Assembly (NCBI RefSeq): GCF_024139115.2
Contig: NC_085140.1
Location: 461,125,506-461,189,505, forward strand
From: Armigeres subalbatus
Taxonomy: Eukaryota > Arthropoda > Insecta > Diptera > Culicidae
Reading direction: 5' to 3'
Length of the DNA: 64,000 nt
The notes under the pieces were generated by a model that saw nothing but the letters and a program-made list of their open reading frames with translations, was not told where the DNA came from and did not search any database. The stretch's first letter is position 1. The number at the start of each line of letters is the position of its first letter. The translations under genes were made by a program, and so were the position numbers. This document shows, piece by piece, positions 13,971 through 25,800 of the stretch.

Positions 13971-15150
13971 TGCCACGTCAAAATTTTGCGGTTACCAATC
14001 ACCGCCAAATAATACCTTTCGGCTGGTGTTACGGCGAACCAATGAAGATATTGTGATTGTGTGAAGTTCAAGTAGGAACTGTGGTGCCAAGTTTTGGGAG
14101 TCTATATTGACAAAAATTGAACGAATTTACACGGATCAGCACCCCAGGAAAAAGACTTTGACAAACGGAGTTGCAGCATCCATTGGGTTGATTGAACGGC
14201 TGACGTTCGGGCGCCTATTCATTGGAGTTTCCATCCCTGCGATTTACCAAATATAGGCAGGAGAACCTGTGCCGTACATAGAAGTTTTCTTCACTCAATT
14301 CGGTCCATGAACACATGTCTACAAATTACATTCGATGTCCTCTACTGCTCCTGTTGAATCTCGAATTCAAGATTGAAGATCACCTCTGGAACAACTGAAG
14401 AGAGTTATTAAGGATGGTGAAATTTTAACACAGAGTACAATAATATCGCTTGACTCAATATGAACGCACTGGAACTTTAGCTGAAGCAAATTAACTGTAG
14501 CAGTGACAGCCGCATCCTTGACATTAACAGCCATCGGACCTTACACAGCTACGAAACTTATGAATACCTTTGCAAACGCCGAATTGGCTACAGGTGGCCT
14601 CAATTTTAATGGAATCAAAGGATGAGAAGCAAAATGCATGCATGAAACATATGTTGTTTTCTTGGATATCCCTGGTGCACCATTCAAGCTGGAACTCTTT
14701 TAATAGTGGAGCAACTAAAGCGGTGAGCACGTTCCAATTATTTACTTTTAACTTTGTTTATTTCATTGCTCCGTAATCCTAAAAAATATTTTTAAAAAAA
14801 ATACCACTAAATACGTACAGGGCATCGTTTGCTGCTATTGCCGCGGATATTGTGGGAGTCCCAGGTATTCGGTTCAAGCTTTAGTTAGCAACGGTGGCTC
14901 TTCTTGACCTTCTATTCCCTGAGTAGGTAGTACGAATAAGGGCGTCCTTGTGAAGTTTTGCTGTACCTGTTATGAACAACTAGTACATCCCATTCCCTAC
15001 ACTTTTTGAAGAAACTTTTATTTCTTCATGAGTGAATCCTTTTTGTAGTACTAGTCTTCGTAACAAAAAGGGCACCATTACGGAGCATGAGATCTGATCA
15101 AATTATTCATAGTACTACTTGACCAACACTCCCAGCTGGGTGAGGGATAG

Positions 15151-15152
<2 letters not shown>

Positions 15153-15235
<83 letters not shown>

Positions 15236-15240
15236 ACACT
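15153..15240. repeat. (CA)n microsatellite, left tract
   Basis: About 39 CA units followed by tacacacact. Confidence 0.97.
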
Positions 15241-15543
<303 letters not shown>

Positions 15544-15544
15544 C

Positions 15545-16335
15545 TCCTGGGAGAATTTCAGGAGTAATTGCTAGACGAAAAACTGGTGGATATTCTACGG
15601 GACTTTTCGTGAGTTTTTAAGAAATAATCTGCACTTACTTAAAAACTTAATTAACTTACTGGAGGAATTTACGTAGAAATTTCGTAATAGTTCTTCTGGA
15701 ACTTCTGGACTTCACAGAAATTTTTGAGGAGAATTCGGAGGAATTGCTTCAAGAACTTCCGAAAAATCCTGCAGGAAACTCCGGAGGAATTACCTGAGGG
15801 ACTTCCGGATGAACTCTCTGAGGAACTTCAGAAAGAATTCCTGGTGAAAAACTCCAAGGAATTTCTTGAAGAAACTTCCTGAGGAATTGCTGGAGGAATT
15901 TTGATGCAACTTTTGAACTAAATCCGAAAAAAAACTCTTGGAGCAGCTTTCCCAGGAATTCCAGGAGAAACTTTCCGAAGAATTCCTGGAGGATCTTCCT
16001 AACTAATTTCTAGTGGAACCTTCGCAAAAATTTATGGTAGAACTTCCTGATGAATTCCTGTAGCACTTCCTAAAGGATATCATGGAGAAACTTATGAAGG
16101 AGCTTCCGGAGGAATCCCCAGAGAAACTTCCGGAAGAATTCCCGGAACAACTTCAGAATAAATTCTTAGAGAAACTTCCGGAGGAACTCCTGGAGAAGCT
16201 TTTTTGAAGGAATTTTAAAGGAACTTTTGAAGATTTTAGAAGAAACTTGTGAAAGAATTACTGTAGGAATTCCTGGAGGAACTTCGGAAGAAACACTTGA
16301 AAAAAAAATCCTTAAGAATTCCTTAAGAGGCAGAA
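15545..16335. repeat. Degenerate 24-bp repeat, field 2
   Basis: Words gaacttccggaggaattcct and ggagaaacttcc recur about 30 times. It starts directly after the right AC tract. A short third field lies at 17440-17540, and weaker ones near 25450-25590 and 46180-46270. Confidence 0.75.
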
Positions 16336-16339
16336 TGTC

Positions 16340-17060
16340 CCTTGTATGATTTAACGCATTTTCCCTATTTAAAGCAAAGGGAAAAGGTAATGCCTACTTT
16401 AAATAGATGCGTCTGCCCTAGAGATGGTCGGGTTTCGCATTTTGCAAACCCGAACCCGATTCGTAAATTTCCTTCCAATCCGGACCCGACTCGAACCCGG
16501 AATAGATTTTTTTATCAAACCCGAATCAAAGCCGTTTATCAAACCCGAAACAAACCCGTTGAATTTTGGCTCGATTCGGGTTTCGGGTTTCAAAACACGA
16601 AACCCGACCACTTCTGCCGGTATAAGGCGAAAGGAGTTGTAATGTCTTTTTGAAAGAACGCGTCTGCTCGGTATAAGGAGAAGGAAGGAGTGACGCCTTC
16701 TTTGAATGGATGCATCTGCCCGGTATAAGGCGAAAGGAGTTGATAATGCCTTCTTTAAAAGAACGCGCCTGCCTAGTATAAGGCGAAGGGAGGAGTAACA
16801 TCTTCTTTAAATAAATGCATTTGCCCGGTATAAGGCGAAAGGAGTGGATAAAAGCTTCTTAAAAAGAAAGAATGTGCCCGGTATAAGGTGAAGAAAGGGA
16901 TAATGCCTTCTTCAAACGGTAGCGTCTGGGAGCAAGGATATAATGCCATATTTAAATAAATACGTTTTCTCGCTATAAGGCGAAAGGGGAAAATAAAGGA
17001 TTCTTCATAATAACGTCTATCCGTAACAAAGTAAAGAGAGGAGATAATCTCCTAATTTTA
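16340..17060. repeat. 52-bp tandem repeat array
   Basis: The word cggtataagg recurs at about 16619, 16670, 16721, 16774, 16826 and 16880 (spacing 51-54), always followed by cgaaaggag and then aatgcct and an aaagaacgcgtctg-like phrase. Outer units decay. A single related unit lies at 29940-30000. Confidence 0.8.
16420..16615. mobile_element. 196-bp MITE of GGGTTTCGGGTT type inserted in a 52-bp repeat
   Basis: Ends agagatggtcgggtttcg and cgaaacccgaccacttct are inverted. The interior is made of aacccga/tcgggtt words. It splits a unit of the 52-bp tandem array, whose gtctgccc...cggtataagg phrase resumes after it. Confidence 0.65.
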
Positions 17061-17140
17061 TCTGGCCCGTCTGCTGAATGTAATAAAGGATTTAAAACGG
17101 GCAATTGAAATTTTGAAAACAACTTCTACATATTCTGGGA

Positions 17141-17370
17141 GGCCTTCCTTAGCCGTGCGGGAAGATGCGTGGCTGCCTGAAGCCTATGCTGAAGGAATTT
17201 GTGGTCCGGTCTAGGAAATCTATCGAAAAAAATCGACTTTTTAGGTATAAAAGTTTCAACGTGTTAATATCGTGTTAAACGAATGCAAAAAATAGTAACT
17301 TGGCTTAAAAACCACGCAGATAATAATTATGGAAGTGCTGAATGAACACTAAGCTATTATTATTAATATT
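17141..17370 (+). mobile_element. Diverged copy of the Feilai-like SINE
   Basis: It shares the order of blocks with the copy at 36.8-37.1 kb: ggccttccttagccgtgcgg, then atgcaaaaaatagtaacttg and gaacactaagct. The B box is lost, so this copy is older. Confidence 0.6.
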
Positions 17371-17439
17371 CCGCGAAATAATTCCCCTTCGCGAATTGGT
17401 ACATTCCGCCAAAAATCATTCGGCGAAAAGATACGGCGA

Positions 17440-17545
17440 AGGAATTCCACGAGAAACTTAAGGAGGAATTCCTGGAGAAACTTCCGGAGGAATTTCTGAA
17501 GAATCTTCAGGAAGAATAACTGAAGGAGCTTCCCGAAGTGATGGT
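17440..17545. repeat. Degenerate 24-bp repeat, field 3
   Basis: Four units of gaggaattcctggagaaact type, the most regular part of this family in the window. Confidence 0.7.
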
Positions 17546-17891
17546 CTGGATCGGAATATGATGCAGATGCAATGTTTGGACTTCTTTAGACAAAAATCAT
17601 CGTGCCTTGATTGGATGACCAAATCATCCAACTTTGAGAGAACTCGGCCTCTTCCCCTACAAAGAAAAAAACCCAGATTAATCCACCTAACGGTGATGGT
17701 GCCTTTCTCGCGCAAAAAGGTAATAAATGTAGCCTTTACGCTTACACCTCGATGATGTTCAAGAAAGGCAAAACAGTTCCACCGTCTAATGTTATGATAG
17801 AAAATTTACACTAGTAGACGACAGATGGCGCTGCCAAAAGTTTCTCGAATTTCCTATGTTCGAATTTTGACTTTCGGACAATTTCATAGTA

Positions 17892-18180
17892 CCGTGGACC
17901 CCCGATAATTTGAACGGTACCTCATTCAAATTAACGGGGTTCATTTTTAATTTGAACTTCTGGTTACTCTATTTGCATCAGAAAAACTGGTTTCTGGCTG
18001 CTCTCTTTGCTGGTTTGTTTTGATTCTGCATTCCGTTTCACGATGTTCCATTTTTCTTTTCTCGATTCCACGTGTTAAATGACGTTTGAACCATTTTTAA
18101 TTTGAACGATGTTCAAACGAACGGGGTTCAAATTAAAAAGTGTTCAGATTAAAAGCGGTCATATTAACGGGGGTCCACGG
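17892..18180. mobile_element. 289-bp pogo/Tigger-like MITE
   Basis: Inverted ends ccgtggacccccg and cgggggtccacgg are flanked by TA (17890-17891 and 18181-18182). Inner repeats of ttcaaatta and its complement are frequent. The end sequence resembles the CAGTGGACCCCCG-type ends of pogo-like MITEs. It lies inside another repeat copy (17660-18690). Confidence 0.65.
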
Positions 18181-18500
18181 TACTATGAAACTGAACGAAG
18201 AGCATACTTACGCCTAAATGCGTGCAACACGAGCATCTTTATAGTGCGATGAAACTCTTAATGGGAAGTCACGGATAAAATATTCATAGATGCAAGGCAT
18301 TTTTCATAACACATTATTGTTCTACGTGACTATGTCTCATCACTATTTTAATATTATCTATTTTTTGCAATTTGCAATTATTAAGAAATTCAATAGTGAT
18401 CAACAGCGTTTTAGTCTCTGTCGGATGCAACTTGTTGCAAGAAAATCGGTTAAGAGTTTCTATGTGAAAATTTGGCTAATGTTTTTATGGCATTTTGTGC

Positions 18501-18512
18501 ACACACACACGC

Positions 18513-18543
<31 letters not shown>
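18501..18543. repeat. (AC)n-like microsatellite
   Basis: cacacacacgcacacacata type tract within the 17.66-18.69 kb repeat. Confidence 0.85.
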
Positions 18544-18544
<1 letters not shown>

Positions 18545-18864
18545 GGACAGACAGACATTTGTTCAGCTCATCGAGCTGAGTCGAATGGTATATAACACTA
18601 TGGGTCTCCGGGACTTTTATCAAAAGTTCGAATTTGGAGTGAAATGATAGCCTTTCGGTACAACTTAGTTGTACGAGAAAGGCAAAAAATAATGAAAAAG
18701 ACGTGGAAAATTACACTATTTCATACATTAATCTTTTCCATCAATGTCGCCCTAAATGTATGCAATTTGTATGGCAATATACCACTTAATCGAATAAATA
18801 GTTTTATAATGCAATATTAATTGCATACATTCGAGCGGAAATATCATTTAAAATTACTTTCGTG

Positions 18865-19165
18865 CACAGAAAAAAATAATGAAAACTAATAAGCGCGTAA
18901 AAAATAAAGACGTGGAAAGTTACACTATTCTGGGCGTACATGGATCATTTCCAACAAGTTCGCCCTAAATGTATGCAATTTCTGTAGCATTATGTCAATT
19001 TCTACTGCGTGATCCATATCAAATATGCCACTTTTTTGCTATAGAAATCGCATACATTCAGGCGAAAATAACGTTTAAATTTACGCTCTTTTTGGCATTC
19101 CCTTTATGTGCATTACTTTCGTGTAAATTTCAACAACTTTTTCTATCTGTGTGCATTAATACAAA
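18865..19165. repeat. MITE-like interspersed repeat, copy 1
   Basis: cacagaaaaaaataatgaaa ... ccctaaatgtatgcaattt ... cttttt­ctatctgtg. A shorter relative precedes it at 18690-18864. Confidence 0.6.
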
Positions 19166-19280
19166 TCCACACATTTTTATTGACAAAAAAAACTAAAGAA
19201 ATTTACAAATGAGTTTTATGTGTGCTATAGGAGAATCCACATATAACCACATAGCCATTATGTGAGAAATGCTATAGTCA

Positions 19281-19590
19281 GGGGAGTCCCGTAGCGTAGT
19301 TGGCTACACGTTCGCCTCATAAGCGAATGATCATGGGTTCGATTCCCAGCCCCTCCACCAAACCCTTGTCAGTCACCAGAAGCGCAGTCCGTACGGTGGC
19401 GTTTTGGGGAACGCGCCTCACCGACACGGCTGCCTGATGACGACTGACAAAACTGTTGAAAAAATTCGATTCCCGAACAAAATGATGCCCGAGCATAAGA
19501 ACGCCTCTCCAATTAGTAATCTGTCGCTATGGAATGGGTCGGCCGCGCCACCATAGATCTGTTACTGTAAAAATTTCAACCAGACCCGTG
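19281..19590 (+). mobile_element. tRNA-related SINE (second family) with A and B boxes
   Basis: Bases 19281-19360 resemble a tRNA: A box tagcgtagttggcta, anticodon stem-loop ttcgc-ctcataa-gcgaa (CAT), B box ggttcgattcc and a cca end. The acceptor stem pairs poorly and a body continues past the head (cagtcaccagaagcgcagtc...). That argues for a SINE promoter head and not a working tRNA-Met gene. The 3' border is approximate. Confidence 0.6.
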
Positions 19591-19855
19591 AAGTCTACGT
19601 GGGTGCTTAACAAACATGAAGTTTATATGAAAAATAAATCGTCTAAATATATGAACAAATGCATACGTTTACCTCTAGGTGGCGTTGTACTCTTTAAATT
19701 TTACTCATTAGTTACATTTACTATATTTACTTTATCATGAAGAGGCTCCCGAAATCCGCAAGAAATTTGGTAAGCAAAAGAAAAAAAAGTTATAATATGT
19801 GGAAAAAGTTGGTTTTCCAGCTGGAGTGAAACGCGCCATTCAGCTATTCTACACA

Positions 19856-20143
19856 GAAAAAAATAATGAAAACTAAGAAGCGAGTAAAAAATAAAGACTT
19901 GGAAAATTAAACACTTTTGGGCGTACATGGATATTTTCCAACAAGTACACCCTAAATGTATGCAATTTCTATAGCATTATGTCAGTTTCTATAGCATACA
20001 TCATATAAAAAGTGGCATAATGCAATGGAAATTGCATACATTCAGGCGATAAAATCGTTTAAATTTACGCTCTTTTTGGCATTCCTTTTATGTGCATTAC
20101 TTTCGTGTAAATTTCAACAACTTTTTCTATCTGTGTACGTGCA
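19856..20143. repeat. MITE-like interspersed repeat, copy 2
   Basis: Same order of phrases as 18865-19165 in the same orientation. Ends tacacagaaa and tatctgtgta are inverted and could include a TA target. Confidence 0.6.
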
Positions 20144-22350
20144 GAATCAATCGGATCGATGTGCGTCGATTTACTTAGTTGTTTGATACTAGATTTGAAA
20201 TTGACTAAAATTAACGATATTGGGGTACAGTGCCTTCTTCGATCGACTGCAATATGAGTTACATTGATTGATCCATTCAAAAATATTGTTCACCAGAAGG
20301 ATGGGACCACGCTATCCACGAACGCAACGCATATTGAATGCAATGCAACGCAACGGTAACGGTTGCAGCGATAAACCTTCAGCAACGATTGCGGTCGTCG
20401 AAGGTGATTAGTGCAGAAAATGCTTTCACAATGATGCCGACGCTATCGGTTCAAAAGAGGGTTAATATAGGTATACGTACAGCAATACCATGTGTATATG
20501 AAGTCCAAAGTATGCAATGTTTTCAGCTTAGATGTTCTAAATAACATACTCTACAAATTTGCTGAAGACATCAATCCTCTAAAGAATATTGTTCGAAGAA
20601 AAATTTTGCTCGGGTATTCATGTTAATTGACTCTAGAGATTTATATTCCTGCCGATGAAAAGCAAAAATATAAGACTACCCTAGAAAAGGCCTTGGCGAA
20701 AAAAATCTGTTTAGGGCGTCAAAACATTTTCAGGCTGATCCCATTGTGTCCTTCTCCTGAGGATGACAGAAACCTTGTGTCGAAAAGTTGGGCATCAAAC
20801 AAACCCGCTTCTATTAACAAAAATTGCGTTAGGCGTAAAGTCAATAAGAAAAGTTACAGTCGATCTTGCTTCGAAAGTACTATTCACATAAAATTCTCAA
20901 AGCGAAAAGGCTGAAAATATTATAAAATATCGTCAGTTATCTCGTTAAGCTTTGTCAAAAAATTCACTGGCCGTCAACCTAAGGATCGGATGGTTTATCT
21001 GTCATCCGACAACAATGCAATTTTTGACAAGAAAAAAATATAAACGTAGGCGCCACCTGAAAAGGCCAAGCTTTGTTCTGCGTGTTATTGTTATTATATT
21101 GCCTTAGCAAATTTGCTTGCCGAGAGTTTTGCTTTCGGCTTGGGGTCCGTCCACAAAGTACGTCACGCTCCTAGGGGGGAGGGGGGTTACGAGCAGCGTG
21201 ACGACTCATACAAAAATTTTAGAGATTCAATACAAAAAGTGTGACGAAGGGGGGAGGGGGGTGTCGAAAATCGCCAATTTTTGCGTGACGTACTTTAAGG
21301 ATCTTCCCTTGCTCTGCAGGCTAGATTTCGGCTTGGCTTGACATATACATTTTTTGAATCTGTGTCTCCCTCTCAGCCCGCCACTATTCCCATTTGATTC
21401 CTGGTTATTTGAATCTGAACACCGAATTACAACTCTCCATGACATGACTTCTTCGACAGACATAACTCCTAACATAAATAAATTCAAATATCAATCACAA
21501 CAACAATCAGTTCAATTTTAAACATTGAACAAGCGTATTCATCCACCGTTTTTCACTTGAATACATAGAAGCGCGTGTTTCTGAACCCAAAAGACATAAT
21601 ATTCGTCGGAAGAACACTTACCTTGCCAATGATTACGCCACACTCACTTATTTCGATTGGGAATCGAATCGTATTAAACTCGTTTCTCGGATTAAATCTA
21701 ATTTCGTACATTGCACATTCTTTTGACTGTTTTTCTTTATTCCTTGATTCTGGCTTTTTGACTGACCATTCATTCACATCGTTCCCTATTACCTATCTTA
21801 ATTTACGTACCCCCCTGTTGTGGGGTAATAAGAATTCCTGTTACCTAATTTCACCTTACGAACTAGAGCGCTGTTATTCCGGTTTTGCGGTGTCACCTTT
21901 TAGCGCCTGCTTCGTTTGTTATTTGAAGAAAAGAAAAAAAAAGCGCAAATTGTGTGGACTACTTTGATTACTGACCGCTTGTTGGAACAACGTCATCGAA
22001 TCGCGTTCGGTCCTATGGCCTCCAAACTCATGCTCCGTGAAATTGATGTTACTCATCTTTTTTTTTAGAGTTCGTGTGAAAACACTGTTATTCAGCATGC
22101 AACACTTTCCAACTTGAATGGAGAATGTTTTCGTTCAGTGCTGCTGGCTGCTATCCTATCAGAACGGAACTCGAATGCGGTCAGCGGCGAAAGGAAAAAA
22201 AAATGGTTCTTGCTTGAGTTGCTTCCAGTTTGCTATGAGCTGTTCGGTACGAATGTGTGTTTTTGTATGTCTGTGTATGTATGTGTGAGTGTACGTGACG
22301 TCAATTTCCTCCCTTTCAGTGCAATTTTTCACAGAGTCTTTTGATTGAAA
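20144..22350. other. Stretch beyond the 3' end of the Ig gene
   Basis: Apart from the MITE at 21142-21309 I see no gene. The ORFs of about 95 and 130 codons at 20.63-20.91 and 21.58-21.97 kb lack recognisable motifs. The part next to 22396 may hold a longer 3' UTR of the Ig gene. Confidence 0.45.
21142..21309. mobile_element. 168-bp compact MITE
   Basis: Left end ggggtccgtccacaaagtac and right end cgtgacgtactttaaggatc form TIRs. Inside are the G-rich words ggggggaggggggt (twice) and tcgccaatttttgcgtgacg. I recognise this as a small element type seen in several insects; the name is not known to me. Confidence 0.6.
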
Positions 22351-22359
22351 TTCTACGTT

Positions 22360-22365
22360 TTTATT
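22360..22365 (-). terminator. Possible poly(A) signal of the Ig/FN3 gene
   Basis: AATAAA on the minus strand about 30 nt beyond the TAA stop. Such a short 3' UTR is unusual for a neuronal gene. A second AATAAA on the same strand near 21736 may be used instead. Confidence 0.3.
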
Positions 22366-22395
22366 GGCTTCTGGATTCTAACCTAGCGTCCATGG

Positions 22396-22821
22396 TTAAA
22401 ATTTTAATTTCACCACCGTCGAGAGCAGTATGGAGCCCAGGGCGGTCAGCAATCGTAGGAAGAGAAAAGCGCTGGTATCCGGACCAGCAGCACCGGAATT
22501 GAACCCATGGGGCTGCAGCGGATGGGTGGTGAATTCTTTCACCTCGGTCCAATCGCTGAGACCGGCGGCGTTTCGTGCGGCCACCCGGATGAGGTATCGG
22601 GTATCCGGAATGAGGTGCACGAGCAAGTACGTGACTCCGTCCTCGACGTCAAAGTCACGTCGATGAGCTCGTTCCCATTTGCGGTGCTTGGCGAACTCTT
22701 CGGTGGGAATCATCTCGAAGCGATATCCGATGATGGTCGAATGGTCCGGATCGACGTCGTGCGATTTTGTGGCACCGACATCAATGTCCAGCGTGTCGGA
22801 ATTTACGCCCCGCAGCTGGAA
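22396..22821 (-). CDS. Ig gene exon F: FN3 domain and GPI-type tail
   Basis: The terminal coding exon, after a 65-nt intron (ccccacag acceptor) and in phase 0. It encodes 141 residues and a TAA stop. The FN3 signature RYLIRVAARNAAGLSDW is clear. The last 25 residues hold about 20 hydrophobic residues ending in VVKLKF, with no cytoplasmic domain, which favours GPI attachment over a working transmembrane receptor. AATAAA on the minus strand (22360-22365) lies about 30 nt past the stop and could be the poly(A) signal. Confidence 0.9.
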   Translation of the reverse strand, partial: FQLRGVNSDTLDIDVGATKSHDVDPDHSTIIGYRFEMIPTEEFAKHRKWERAHRRDFDVEDGVTYLLVHLIPDTRYLIRVAARNAAGLSDWTEVKEFTTHPLQPHGFNSGAAGPDTSAFLFLRLLTALGSILLSTVVKLKF

Positions 22822-25800
22822 CTGTGGGGAGCATAATTTGTTATGGGACCGTATTCTAATTACCAGGAAGGGACTGAATAACTCACCCTGCTGGGCGGAT
22901 CGGGCTTTGTGCCTTCTCGCAGCTGAATTTCCCGTGATATCGTGCCGAGCTCGTTCTTTGCTTCACACTTGTACTTGCCGAAAACGGTGCTGTTTTTGAT
23001 CACTATCTGTGAAGTACATAGTAAAGAGAATGTTCCAATAAAGTACGGTTAGAAGCTCAAAAGCACGCCTGAGGTTTTACGGTTATGGCTGTTAATGTGG
23101 AAAAGGATTGTGGGTGGAACCGCACAATGGGGAAAATGTCTTTTTCGTTTGGTTTATATTACAGATGTCCTGAATTACGCCCGGAATTTTGATTTATGAA
23201 GACAATAGTTGAAAGATAGATTTTTATATATGCAGATAGATATCAAGTCTTTCCATTGTTTTGCATTGAACAAACTTTAGAATGGTTAAGATTGTTGAAG
23301 AAGGCTTGTTAAGAAGTCTACCAGAAACCATTTTCAGTATCTCGAATTCGCCCATTGTGCACCGTCCTCCCCGTCATGGTTCATATGCTAATGGCCACAT
23401 CCTTCGCGCACTCGAGTGGTGCAGCACAAAACGAGGACAGGAAAGGCGCCACTCACCTGCAACATGGAAACATGCGACCCATTGTAGATGATGTGATTTT
23501 TATGGGAAAACTTTTTATTGTTGGACGACCAGGTGAATGTGGCTGGCGGTTCGGCCACGGCATCGCAGGTCAAGTTAACCGCACCGCCCACGTATCCGTA
23601 TGTGACGTTACCCCACGAGTAGCCACCCCGAGGCTTCTGGAAATAGGGCCTATCTGTATTTGCGCAGGGTGGGAAAAGAGAATCGCATTTCCACGTTAAT
23701 TGAACGGCAATTAAATCCCGTGACCCCGAGGGAAGGGGCTTGCTACGTACGTTTGATGTTGAGCCGGATCGTTTTCTCCTCGAAGCTGCTGCCGGAAGAG
23801 GAAACCTGAAACGCCTTGCACGTGTACTCGCCGCTGTCGTTCTTTGATACCTTTTTGACGAGCAACCCGTCGGCCAGGGCCGTGTACTTCGTGTTTGGGG
23901 CTGTAGGGAGAGAACGGTGAAAGGGGTGTGCTGCATTACAGTTATATGATTTATGGCATCTTGTTTGCGATATCGATGTCAATGTCGTGGAGTTGGAAGG
24001 TGGTTGGCTTTCAATATTCAATTACAAATGATGATTATGCAAATAAACTATAGAGACATTGATCTTAAATAAATTGGTGTTTCAATTGATTACGGGTTAA
24101 GATGTCGTAGCCTAAAGTGCCAACCGAGGCTGAAATTGACTGAAATTTTGAGGTAAGCTCCAAAAGCAATTGACTTTGTTTAAACTATATGTAAGGAATC
24201 ATTTCCCATCAATTAAAAAACCTTTCAAAGCCGTGATGGTAATTTTCACGTAAACGTGGATCTAAGAAACAATTAGGTGAACCAAACGTTAATCCAACAC
24301 ACACTCAGTTTTTATTTCTGCAGCTCGGCGAAAGTCTCACGCCTGGCACAGGGCAAAAGCAAAATAAAAACTGATATCCCGGCGAGAGTTCTGATTTTTT
24401 GCCGATTTTCAGCAACTTTGACTGAAATATTAGCAAAAACATGTTAAGAAAATTATTTTGAGCTTTTTATTGGAATGTTTTTACATGTCATAAGACGAGT
24501 TTGTACAATCCCATTGAATTCCACCACTTAATTGTATCTTTACAGATACGTATTTCGACCTCAACAGTAAGGCCGTCTTCAGTGCCTCGTACTTGACTCG
24601 AGTCAAGTACGAGACACTGAAGAGTGCTGGAATTCAATAAGATTGTAGAAACTCGTCTTATGACAAGAGCAAAAACATGTTTAGGGATAAAAGGTCGCAA
24701 GACAAAAGGACGAAAGGACAAAAAGGCGAACGGGAAAAAACGTCGAACGAGACAAAACGTCGAACGGGAAAAATCGTCGAACGGGACAAAAGGTCGATCG
24801 AGACAAAAAGTCGAAAAGAACAGAAGGTCGAAAGGACAAAAGGTTGCTTGTCATTTCGACCTTTTGTTCTTTCGACCTTCTGTCCCGTTCGACCTTTTGT
24901 CATAGATTCGTTTGCTAAGGCTCGGCTGTACGAATCTCGATAAAAGTTTAACAAATTGGTGGTATCCCAAAAAAAAACATGTGTGCAGGTAATTATCTCC
25001 CGGTTTTTTTTTTGTCTGTCAATGAGCCCGGACTCAGTTGACCCAGCTCGCTCAATCTCCCGGCTTTGAAAAATATAATAATATCGGTATGCTTTACATG
25101 AAAACGACTTGTGATTTTTTGAGTTATAAATGGCAAAAACAACCCTTCAAATTGAATATTTTTTCTCGGTTCCTACGCACTTGCCCTTTTCTATTAGTTA
25201 TCGTTTTTAGGCATGCCATTTACTATTCAGAAAATGCATATTTTTTGACTGATAGATACCGCTTTTCACTTATTTGTAACATGACACTTTCTTGAAATAT
25301 TTTCTCATCTCTGACGGCGCGGTCGGAGGCGTTATCGGTGTTACGCCCAAAGCATTGCGAACATTTTTCTTTATAGAGCAAAAAATCATCTAAATTTTCT
25401 TCTGATATTGCTATTTTTTGTTTATTTATTTATGCCTATGTTTTTTTTTTGCTATTCCTCCAGAAATTCTTCCACGGGATTTTTTTTTAATTTTCCTGAA
25501 TCTCCACTAAATTTATAAGAGTTTCAACAGAAAATTCTTCTGAATAAATATCATCGTGAAGTTCTTTGGAATTTCCACAGAAAAATTTCTTTTGAGTAGG
25601 AAGAAGGATGAAGGAAGATGCGAAAAGGAAGTATTTTAAAATTACTTTATACAGGTGGTTTTTCCAAAATAGACGCATTTTGCGTCAAATCGTATTTGAA
25701 ACTGGCAGCACCCTCCCAGATTTTAATTTTTCTAGACATAAAGACTTCGTCACAATTAGTCACTTTGCATACTTAGTTTATTCAAAATTAATCTGTACCA

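Larger units (their letters stand above)
17660..18690. repeat. Interspersed repeat with GCCTTTCTCG ends, host of the pogo-like MITE
   Basis: It begins ttaatccacctaacggtgat and gtgcctttctcg and ends ttagttgtacgagaaaggca. A (AC)n stretch (18501-18543) and the words gacagacatttgttcagc and ggtatataacactatgggtc lie near the right end. Related pieces occur at 34.09-34.44, 41.44-41.48, 44.73-44.80 and 51.48-51.85 kb. Confidence 0.55.

Noticed and set aside
19281..19360. tRNA-Met gene
   Set aside because: A and B boxes and a CAT anticodon loop are present, but the acceptor stem pairs poorly and the homology continues into a SINE-like body.
23388..23936. 182-codon minus-strand ORF as a single exon
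   Set aside because: It joins the wrong frame of exon C to exon D through the intron. The splice sites and Ig motifs support separate exons.
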